Of a stretch of DNA of 64,000 nucleotides, positions 8,582 through 15,858 are shown one piece after another; position 1 is the first letter of the stretch; each line of letters opens with the position of its first letter. The notes under the pieces are model-generated. The model was not told the origin of the DNA. It was given only the letters and a program-made list of their open reading frames with translations, and ran no database searches. Origin of the DNA: Nocardia ninae NBRC 108245 (GTDB taxonomy: Bacteria; Actinomycetota; Actinomycetes; Mycobacteriales; Mycobacteriaceae); assembly GCF_007990755.1 (NCBI RefSeq), contig NZ_BJXA01000012.1, positions 62,001 to 126,000 on the forward strand, in the 5' to 3' direction. The position numbers were made by a program, and so were the translations under genes.

Positions 8582-10363
8582 GTGTTCACCACGCGTCCTA
8601 CCTTGCAGGGCACCTTCGGGATGGTGTCGTCCACCCACTGGCTCGCCTCGGCCGCCGCGATGGCGGTACTCGAGAACGACGGCAATGCGTTCGACGCGGC
8701 GGTCGCCGCGGGGTTCGTCTTGCACGTGGTCGAGCCGCATCTGAACGGCCCGGCCGGTGAGGTGCCGATCATTCTCGCACCTGCCGGCCTGCCGCCGCGC
8801 GTGCTGTGCGGTCAGGGCCCGGCCCCGGCCGGCGCGACGATCGCCCGCTACAACGCGCTCGGCCTGGATCTGGTGCCCGGCACCGGTCCGCTGGCCGCCG
8901 CGGTGCCCGGCGCCTTCGATGCCTGGATGGTGCTGCTGCGCGACCACGGCACGATGCGGCTCGCCGACGTACTGTCCTACGCGATCGGCAATGCCGAGCG
9001 CGGCCATCCTGCGGTCGACCGGATCGGCGAGACCGTCGAGACGGTGGCCGACCTGTTCGAGAACGAGTGGACCACCTCCGCGGAGATCTACCTGCGCGAC
9101 GGAAAGCCGCCCGCCGCAGGCGCATTGCTGCGTAACCCCGCGCTGGGCGCGACCTGGCGCAGGCTGATCGCCGAGGCCGAGGCCGCGGGCACCGATCGGG
9201 AGACCCAGATCGAGGCCGCGCGCCGCATCTGGCGGGAGGGCTTCATCGCCGAGGCACTGGTCGCCGCCGCCGCGCGGCCGACCATGGACACCTCCGGCGA
9301 GCGCAACATCGGCACGCTGACCGGTGACGATCTCGCGAATTTCAGTGCCACGTACGAGAATCCGGTCACCTACACCTGGAACGGCTGGACCGTAGCGAAG
9401 CCGGGCCTGTGGAGCCAGGGCCCGGTGATGCTGCAACAACTCGCGCTGCTGCCGGAACGCCTGGAGTACGGCACGCCGGAGTACTACCACACGTTGATCG
9501 AGGGCTCGAAGCTCGCGATGGCCGACCGCGAGGCCTGGTACGGCGACAGCACCCAGGTGTCGCTCGCGACGCTGCTTTCCCCCTGGTACAACGCGCAGCG
9601 CAGCGCGCTGATCGGGCCGCAGGCGTCCTATGAACTGCGGCCGGGCAGCCCGGATGGCCAGCGCCCCAGGCTGAGTGGTTACGTGCAGACCAATTCCGTT
9701 GGGGCCGTCGATGTTCCGCGCGGTGCGGGCGAGCCGACGGTGGCCGCCTCCGGTGCTACTCGCGGCGACACCTGTCAGCTCGACATCGTGGACCGCTGGG
9801 GCAATATGATCGCGGCGACGCCCAGTGGTGGCTGGCTGCAATCCAATCCGGTGGTGCCCGAGCTCGGCTTCCCGCTCGGCACCCGACTACAGATGGCCTG
9901 GCTGGAACCGGGCCTGCCCAATTCGCTTGCGCCGAGCCGTCGTCCGCGCACCACGCTCAGCCCGTCGCTGGCGCTGCGCGACGGCGAGGCCGTCATGGCG
10001 TTCGGCACCCCGGGCGGCGATCAGCAGGATCAGTGGAGCCTGCATTTCTTCCTGGCCGTCGCCATGCGCGAAAAAGTGCGTGGCGGACTCGATCTGCAAG
10101 GCGCGATCGACGCACCGAACTGGCATCAGGAGAGCTTCCCCGGCTCGTTCTATCCGCGGGCGATGAGCCCCGGCTCGGTGGTGGTGGAGTCGCGGATCGG
10201 CAGCGAGGTCATCGACGACCTCGAACGCCGTGGCCACCGGGTGACGGTGGGCGGTCCGTGGTCGGAGGGCCGGTTGTGCGCGGTGGCCCGCGACCGGGAG
10301 AACGGTGTACTTTCAGCTGGAGCCAATCCCCGGGGCATGCAGGGCTACGCCGCGGGACGATAA
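8582..10363 (+). CDS. Gamma-glutamyltransferase family protein (Ntn hydrolase)
   Basis: About 593 residues from GTG 8582. The family cleaves gamma-glutamyl bonds (glutathione, gamma-glutamyl peptides) or related acyl amides after self-processing. The N-terminal signature GTFGMVSSTHWLASAAAMAVLE, the NAFDAAVAAGFVLHVVEP stretch, and GDTCQLDIVDRWGNM with the presumed autocatalytic Thr 397 all fit. PRTTLSPSLALRDGEAVMAFGTPGGD matches the small subunit. There is no signal peptide, so the protein is probably cytoplasmic. ATG 8540 is an upstream in-frame option without a ribosome site and overlaps the candidate LysR box. A strong hairpin separates it from the peptide transporter, suggesting imported gamma-glutamyl peptides as substrates (inference). 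Confidence 0.88.
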   Translation: MFTTRPTLQGTFGMVSSTHWLASAAAMAVLENDGNAFDAAVAAGFVLHVVEPHLNGPAGEVPIILAPAGLPPRVLCGQGPAPAGATIARYNALGLDLVPGTGPLAAAVPGAFDAWMVLLRDHGTMRLADVLSYAIGNAERGHPAVDRIGETVETVADLFENEWTTSAEIYLRDGKPPAAGALLRNPALGATWRRLIAEAEAAGTDRETQIEAARRIWREGFIAEALVAAAARPTMDTSGERNIGTLTGDDLANFSATYENPVTYTWNGWTVAKPGLWSQGPVMLQQLALLPERLEYGTPEYYHTLIEGSKLAMADREAWYGDSTQVSLATLLSPWYNAQRSALIGPQASYELRPGSPDGQRPRLSGYVQTNSVGAVDVPRGAGEPTVAASGATRGDTCQLDIVDRWGNMIAATPSGGWLQSNPVVPELGFPLGTRLQMAWLEPGLPNSLAPSRRPRTTLSPSLALRDGEAVMAFGTPGGDQQDQWSLHFFLAVAMREKVRGGLDLQGAIDAPNWHQESFPGSFYPRAMSPGSVVVESRIGSEVIDDLERRGHRVTVGGPWSEGRLCAVARDRENGVLSAGANPRGMQGYAAGR

Positions 10364-10375
10364 CTGAACTTTCGA

Positions 10376-10412
10376 ACAAATAGCGGTCCGGGAACGCCGG
10401 ACCGCTATTTGT
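10376..10412 (+). terminator. Terminator after the gamma-glutamyltransferase gene
   Basis: A 16-bp perfect stem (10376-10391 with 10397-10412) with a 5-nt loop begins 13 nt past the stop. The stem ends in an A-rich 5' side and TATTTG on the 3' side. The core of this hairpin recurs after the first binding-protein gene. Confidence 0.85.
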
Positions 10413-10522
10413 CGTGTCATTTGCAGAGGTGCTCGGATTCGTCCGATGACAAAAACGAGAACAATCTACGAAAAGGAATACCCGGCGAGAAAAGTACGAA
10501 ACCTTGAAGTATCTTGTAGCGC

Positions 10523-12154
10523 ATGCTCGCTCGCTTCACACGGATGCTGGTGCTCGGCGTTACCGCCGCCGCCATCGCTTCCTGCGCACCGGTTCAGCAC
10601 CCCGCTGGAACGGCAACGCACACAGATGATTACGGCACACCCGTGGGATCGCAGCCGGTACGTGAGGGCGGCGACCTGGTGATGGGCCTTTCCGCCGAAC
10701 CCGACAAGCTCGATCCGACCACCTCCAGCTCGCTCTACACGCGTTATGTCATGAACTCGATCTGCGAGAAGCTCTACGACAACGACGCGTCCGGAAACCT
10801 GGTGCCGCAGTTGGCAACCGCGATGCCCACCGTGTCGCCGGACGGGCTCACGGTGACCATCCCGGTCCGCACCGGCATCAAGTTCGCCGACGGCGCCGCG
10901 TTCGATGCCGCCGCGGTGCAGACCAGCCTGCAGCGACACTTCACCATGAAAAGCTCGCAGCGAACCAGCGAAATGGGTCCCATCGCGTCCATCGAGACGG
11001 TCGATCCGACCCACGTTGTGATTCGCTACAAAAAGCCCTTCGCGCCGATCACCGCGGCGCTCGCGGACCGGGCCGGGATGATCATGTCGCCGGCCGCGCT
11101 CGCGAAGGACGAGGGCAAGAACTTCAGCGATAACCCGGTGTGCATCGGCCCGTTCAAATTCGTCAAGCGAATCCCGCAGACCTCGATCGTCGTCGAGCGT
11201 GACCCGCTGTACTACGACGCGAAGAACGTGCACCTCGACTCCGTCACCTACCGGATCATGGCCGATGCCAACATTCGCGCATCCAACCTGCGCTCCGGTG
11301 ATATCCAGGTCGCCGACACGATCTCGCCGCAGGACGTCGATGCGCTGGTCAAAGATCCGGACCTGCGCCTGCTGCAGACGGGATCGCTCGGCTACCAAGG
11401 CATTTACCTCAATATCGGAAATGTCGACGGCGTCGGCAAACCAGCCAAGCCGATCGACACCCCGCTCGCGAAGAACGCACGGATCCGGCAGGCGTTCTCG
11501 CTGAGTATCGACCGGCAGGCCTTGGTCGATACCGTGTTCAACAATTGGTTCGAGCCCGCGTGCTCGGGGATTGTCCCGAAGAGCACCTTCGCCACACCGG
11601 CCGGAGTCGAGTGCCCTCCTTATGATCCCGAGCGGTCGAAGCAATTGCTTACCGAGGCGGGCGTGCAGCTGCCGTACCCGATCACGATCCAGGTGATGAA
11701 CACGCAGGACGAACTCCGGTACGCCCAAGCGCTGCAGGCCAACGTCGCCGAGGGCGGTTTCGACCTGAAGATCGTGCCCACCGAATACGCCACCCTGTTG
11801 GATGTACAGAAGCGCGGCACTTACGAGGCGATTTTCCTGGGTTGGTCGGGCCGGCTCGACCCGGACGCCAATATCACTCGGTTCCTGACTACCGGCTCCG
11901 GCGGAAACTACGGCGGATTCAGCTCACCTGAACTCGACGACCTCCTGGCACGGGCCGCTCGCACCAGTGATACCGCGCAGCGCGCTGATCTGTACGGACA
12001 GGCCACGAAGATCATTCAGCGGGAGAACCCGTACCTCTATACCTACCGGAAGCGGTTGCTGACCGTGCACACTACGGCCGTGACCGGCATCGAGGTTTAC
12101 GCCGACGGTGTCGTGCGACTCGGCAAGGCCGCCTTCACGGAGCCGAAGAGCTGA
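10523..12154 (+). CDS. Peptide ABC transporter substrate-binding lipoprotein, copy 1
   Basis: A 543-residue extracytoplasmic solute-binding protein of the DppA/OppA family (SBP_bac_5). A short signal peptide ends in the lipobox IASC with Cys 21, so it is lipid-anchored outside the membrane. Motifs: EGGDLVMGLSAEPDKLDPTTSSS, YDNDASGNLVPQLATAMP, DGLTVTIPVRTGIKFADG. It is followed by a near-copy of equal length (12339-13970) and then permeases, so both probably feed the same channel. The ATG sits less than 10 nt after a conserved TTGAAGTAT-TTGTAG block with no ribosome site, hinting at a leaderless transcript. Confidence 0.93.
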   Translation: MLARFTRMLVLGVTAAAIASCAPVQHPAGTATHTDDYGTPVGSQPVREGGDLVMGLSAEPDKLDPTTSSSLYTRYVMNSICEKLYDNDASGNLVPQLATAMPTVSPDGLTVTIPVRTGIKFADGAAFDAAAVQTSLQRHFTMKSSQRTSEMGPIASIETVDPTHVVIRYKKPFAPITAALADRAGMIMSPAALAKDEGKNFSDNPVCIGPFKFVKRIPQTSIVVERDPLYYDAKNVHLDSVTYRIMADANIRASNLRSGDIQVADTISPQDVDALVKDPDLRLLQTGSLGYQGIYLNIGNVDGVGKPAKPIDTPLAKNARIRQAFSLSIDRQALVDTVFNNWFEPACSGIVPKSTFATPAGVECPPYDPERSKQLLTEAGVQLPYPITIQVMNTQDELRYAQALQANVAEGGFDLKIVPTEYATLLDVQKRGTYEAIFLGWSGRLDPDANITRFLTTGSGGNYGGFSSPELDDLLARAARTSDTAQRADLYGQATKIIQRENPYLYTYRKRLLTVHTTAVTGIEVYADGVVRLGKAAFTEPKS

Positions 12155-12196
12155 GAATGCGCCTCGCGCAACGGTAGCCATCTACAGAACAGGAAT

Positions 12197-12227
12197 TAGC
12201 GGTCCGGAATCGCCGGACCGCTATTTT
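12197..12227 (+). terminator. Terminator between the two binding-protein genes
   Basis: An 11-bp perfect stem (12197-12207 with 12213-12223), 5-nt loop, followed by TTTT. It is the classical Rho-independent form and a copy of the hairpin at 10381-10407. It implies that the second binding protein and the permease genes have their own promoter, consistent with the copied leader block. Confidence 0.88.
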
Positions 12228-12338
12228 CCGTATCGATTTCCGCCGGCCACGATTTCCGATGATGGCTGCTAAGAGAACAATGTACAAAAAGAAACGGTGG
12301 TGGCGAAAAATGCAGCGTGTTGAAGTATGTTGTAGCGC

Positions 12339-13970
12339 ATGCTCGTTCGCTCCACTCGGATGGCGGTGCTCGGTGTCGTCGCCGCCGTCCTCGCTGCCTG
12401 CGCACCGACGCAACACACCACCGAGACCGCAACGCACGTCGACGATTACGGCACACCCGTAGGCACGCAGCCGGTGCGTGAGGGCGGTGATCTGGTGATG
12501 GGCCTGTCGAACGAACCCGACAAGCTCGACCCGACCACATCCAGCTCGCTCTATATGCGCTATGTCATGAGCACGGTCTGCGAGAAGCTCTACGACAACG
12601 ACGCGTCCGGCAACCTGGTGCCGCAGCTGGCCACCGCCCTGCCGGATATCTCCTCGGACGGCCTGACGGTGACCATCCCGCTGCGCAGCGGGATCCAGTT
12701 CGCCGACGGCACCACGTTCAACGCCGACGCGGTCGAGACCAGCCTGACCAGGCACTGGAAGATGGAAGGCTCCCAGCGCACCGGTGAGATGGGTGCGATC
12801 AGCGAGATCGAGGCGGCCGACTCGACGCACGTGGTGATCCGGTACAACCAGCCGTTCGCGCCGATCACCGCCGCGCTCGCGGACCGCGCCGGGATGATCA
12901 TGTCGCCCACCGCGCTGAAGGAGAAGGACAAGAACTTCGGCGATCACCCGGTGTGCGTCGGCCCGTTCAAGTTCGTCAAGCGGGTCCCGCAGACCTCGAT
13001 CGAGGTGGAACGCGACCCGCTGTACTACGACGCGAAGAACGTGCACTTCGACTCGATCACCTACCGGATCATGACCGATCCGAAGATGCGCGAGTCGAAC
13101 CTGCGCTCCGGTGACATCCAGGTGGCCGACACCATGTCGCCGCAGGACGTGGACACGCTGGCCAAGTTGCCGCAGCTGCGCGTGCTGACCTCGGGATCGT
13201 TCGGTTTCCAGGGGATGTACATCAATATCGGCAATGTCGACGGCGCGGGCAAACCGGTCAAGCCGATTGATACCGCGATCGCCAAGGACGCCCGCGTCCG
13301 GCTCGCGTTGTCGCTGAGTATCGACCGGCAGAAACTGGTCGAGAAGGCGTTCAACAACTGGTACGAGCCCGCCTGCACGCCGATCGCGCCACGCACCTCG
13401 TACGCCACCCGTGCCAGTACGGCGTGCCCGGCCTTCGATCCGGCGCGGTCCAAGGAGCTGCTGAAAGAGGCGGGCGTGCAGCTGCCGTACCCGATCACGT
13501 TGCAGGTGATGAACGTGCCCGACCATCTCCGGTACGCACAGGCGTTGCGGGACAGCGTCGCCGAGGGTGGATTCGATCTGCGGCTCGTGCCCGCCGAGTA
13601 CTCGACGATGCTGGACGCGCAGAAGCGCGGTACTTATGAGGCCCTGCTGCTGGGTTGGTCCGGCCGAATCGACCCGGACGGCAACACCGCCCGGTTCCTC
13701 ACCACCGGTTCCAACGGTAACTACAGCGGATACAACTCGCCCATCCTGGACGATCTTCTGGGCTGGGCCGCACACAGTACGAACGCCGCGCAACGCGGCG
13801 CGCTATACGAGCAGGCGGTGCGATTCATTCAGCGGGAGAACCCGTATATCTACACCTACCGTCTGCGTAACTTGACCGTGCACTCGACATGGGTGACGGG
13901 CATCGAGGTGTACGCCGACGGCGCTGTCCGGCTCGGCAAGGCCGCGTTCGTCGCGGATCGGAAGGGCTGA
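12339..13970 (+). CDS. Peptide ABC transporter substrate-binding lipoprotein, copy 2
   Basis: A 543-residue paralogue of the gene just upstream, same family and same length. The lipobox is LAAC with Cys 21. Conserved blocks include REGGDLVMGLSNEPDKLDP, EKLYDNDASGNLVPQLATALP and PYPITLQVMN. Differences cluster in the ligand-facing stretches and the C-terminal third, as expected for paralogues adapting to different peptides. The stop lies 6 nt before the permease start, so this copy is in the same transcript as the channel. Leader and start context match copy 1. Confidence 0.93.
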   Translation: MLVRSTRMAVLGVVAAVLAACAPTQHTTETATHVDDYGTPVGTQPVREGGDLVMGLSNEPDKLDPTTSSSLYMRYVMSTVCEKLYDNDASGNLVPQLATALPDISSDGLTVTIPLRSGIQFADGTTFNADAVETSLTRHWKMEGSQRTGEMGAISEIEAADSTHVVIRYNQPFAPITAALADRAGMIMSPTALKEKDKNFGDHPVCVGPFKFVKRVPQTSIEVERDPLYYDAKNVHFDSITYRIMTDPKMRESNLRSGDIQVADTMSPQDVDTLAKLPQLRVLTSGSFGFQGMYINIGNVDGAGKPVKPIDTAIAKDARVRLALSLSIDRQKLVEKAFNNWYEPACTPIAPRTSYATRASTACPAFDPARSKELLKEAGVQLPYPITLQVMNVPDHLRYAQALRDSVAEGGFDLRLVPAEYSTMLDAQKRGTYEALLLGWSGRIDPDGNTARFLTTGSNGNYSGYNSPILDDLLGWAAHSTNAAQRGALYEQAVRFIQRENPYIYTYRLRNLTVHSTWVTGIEVYADGAVRLGKAAFVADRKG

Positions 13971-13976
13971 AAATCC

Positions 13977-14933
13977 ATGTTGCAGTATGTGTTCCACCGT
14001 CTGTGGCAGTCCGCTGTCACGCTGGTGCTCGCCTCGATCGTGGTCTTCATCGGGGTGCGCGCACTGCCCGGTGATCCGGCGACGACGCTGGCGGGCGAGC
14101 AGGCCGACGAAGCCGCCCTCGCCGCGGTGCGTGCCGAATTGGGGATGGACCGGTCGCTGCCGGTGCAGTACTTCGAGTTCGTCACGCACGCGCTGACCGG
14201 TGACTTCGGCAAGTCGATCCGCACCGGCACGCCGGTGATCGACATGATCGGCACCACGCTGCCGGTGACCATGCAGCTCGCGCTGTACGCCATGATCATC
14301 GCGGTGCTGGCCGGCGTGATCGGCGGCGTGCTCGCGGCGGTGTACCGCGGCCGCTGGCCGGAGTGGGCGGCCAACGGGTTCTCGCTGATGGCGCTGTCGG
14401 TGCCCACCTTCTGGGTCGGCATCCTCGCGGTGCTCTACCTGTCGGTGCAGCTGAACTGGTTCCCGGCCTCGGGGTACGTCTCGCCGTTCGAGCATCCGCT
14501 GCGCGGCCTCTACTTCCTCACGCTGCCCGCGATCATCCTCGGCCTCGCGCACGCGGCGGTCGTGCAGCGCCAGACCCGCTCGTCGATGGTGGAGACGCTG
14601 ACCGCCGACTTCGTCCGCACGGCCCGGGCCAAGGGCCTCAGCCGCGGCGCGGTCATCTTCCGATTCGGCTTGCGCAACAGCCTGATCGTGGTCACCACGA
14701 TCGTCGGCCTGCAGCTCGGCGGGCTCATCGCGGGCGCGGTGGTCACCGAGCGCATCTTCAGCCTGCCCGGCATGGGCAAGCTCACCCTCGACTCGGTGTT
14801 CACCCGCGACTACCCGGTGATCCAGGCGGTCATCCTGGTGATCGCCGCGTCCTACATCGTGATCAACCTGCTGGTCGATGTGCTGTACACGGTGATCGAC
14901 CCCCGCGTGCGAGTGTCCGGGAGGGCGCAATGA
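13977..14933 (+). CDS. Peptide ABC transporter permease (DppB type)
   Basis: A 318-residue inner-membrane permease. LQYVFHRLWQSAVTLVLASIVVFIGVRALPGDPA is the hallmark N-terminus of DppB/OppB/GsiC proteins, followed by a periplasmic loop (FGKSIRTGTPV) and about five more membrane segments. The EAA-type cytoplasmic loop VRTARAKGLSRGAVIFRFGLRNS contacts the ATPase. It sits 6 nt after the second binding protein and overlaps the next permease by ATGA. Confidence 0.95.
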   Translation: MLQYVFHRLWQSAVTLVLASIVVFIGVRALPGDPATTLAGEQADEAALAAVRAELGMDRSLPVQYFEFVTHALTGDFGKSIRTGTPVIDMIGTTLPVTMQLALYAMIIAVLAGVIGGVLAAVYRGRWPEWAANGFSLMALSVPTFWVGILAVLYLSVQLNWFPASGYVSPFEHPLRGLYFLTLPAIILGLAHAAVVQRQTRSSMVETLTADFVRTARAKGLSRGAVIFRFGLRNSLIVVTTIVGLQLGGLIAGAVVTERIFSLPGMGKLTLDSVFTRDYPVIQAVILVIAASYIVINLLVDVLYTVIDPRVRVSGRAQ

Positions 14934-15847
14934 CAGTCACCGACACCCCGGTCGTCGAGACGACCACCACCGCCGAACCGAACCCGGTCCTGCAGACCCC
15001 GCCGCTGGCCGCGGTGCGCGGCCGCGTGCTGCGCCAGCTGTGGCACAACCCGCTCGGCATGGTCGGCGCGGTGCTGCTGCTGATCGTGATCTTCGTAGGC
15101 GTCTTCGCGCCGTTGCTCGCGCCGTACTCGCCGAGCGAAGTGCACTTCTCGACGCCGTTCCAGCAGCCGGGCACCGTCGGATTCCTGTTGGGCACCGACG
15201 ATCTGGGCCGCGACATCTTATCCAGGGTGCTCTACGGCACCCGGGCCTCGCTCGAGGTCGGCGTGCTCTCGGTGCTGTGCGCGGTGCTGCTCGGTGTGCC
15301 GCTCGGCCTGCTGTCGGGCTACTGGCGCGCCGCGGACATGGTGCTGTCGCGGCTGTCCGACGTGCTGCTCGCGTTCCCCTTCATCATCCTGGCGGTCGGG
15401 CTGACCGCGATCAACGGCGGCGGCCTCGCCGACGCCGCCATCGCGCTCGGCATCGCCCAGGTGCCGATCATGATGCGGGTGGTGCGCGCGGAAACGTTGC
15501 GGCTCAAGGAAACCGACTTCGTGCTGGCGGCGAACACCATGGACGTGCCGTCCTGGCGCATCCTCGGTGAGCACATCCTGCCCAACTCGCTGGCCCCGAT
15601 CATCGTGCAGGCCACGGTGATCATGCCGACGGCGGTGCTCGGCGAGGCGATCCTGTCCTTCCTCGGCCTCGGCATCAAACCGCCCGCGCCCAGCCTGGGC
15701 ATCATGCTGTCCGACGCACAGCAATACCTGCTCCGCACGCCGTGGCCGGGCATCTTCCCCGGTGTGGCGCTCGCGATCATCTGCTTGGGATTCAACCTCT
15801 TCGGCGACGCCCTGCGGGACGCTCTCGACCCGAAGACACGGCGCTGA
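14930..15847 (+). CDS. Peptide ABC transporter permease (DppC type)
   Basis: A 305-residue inner-membrane permease. A polar N-terminal stretch precedes LWHNPLGMVGAVLLLIVIFVGVFAPLLAPYSP (OppC_N motif), then LGTDDLGRDILSRVLYGTRASLEVG and the EAA loop LRLKETDFVLAANTMDVPSWRILGEHILPNS. The ATGA overlap with the DppB-type gene shows coupling. It pairs with that gene to form the heterodimeric channel. Confidence 0.95.
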   Translation: MTVTDTPVVETTTTAEPNPVLQTPPLAAVRGRVLRQLWHNPLGMVGAVLLLIVIFVGVFAPLLAPYSPSEVHFSTPFQQPGTVGFLLGTDDLGRDILSRVLYGTRASLEVGVLSVLCAVLLGVPLGLLSGYWRAADMVLSRLSDVLLAFPFIILAVGLTAINGGGLADAAIALGIAQVPIMMRVVRAETLRLKETDFVLAANTMDVPSWRILGEHILPNSLAPIIVQATVIMPTAVLGEAILSFLGLGIKPPAPSLGIMLSDAQQYLLRTPWPGIFPGVALAIICLGFNLFGDALRDALDPKTRR

Positions 15848-15858
15848 AGGAGCCCGCA

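Larger units (their letters stand above)
10376..13970 (+). repeat. Tandem duplication of hairpin, promoter block and binding-protein gene
   Basis: Two units each run hairpin - about 110 bp leader - 543-codon lipoprotein gene (10376-12154 and 12197-13970). The hairpin core TAGCGGTCCGG/CCGGACCGCTA is identical (10381-10407 and 12197-12223). The leader shares TCCGATGA, GAGAACAAT and TTGAAGTAT then TTGTAGCGCATGCTCG up to the start codon. The proteins align without visible indels over most of their length, many blocks being identical. The unit boundary inside the hairpin suggests a recombination between terminator copies. Confidence 0.85.
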
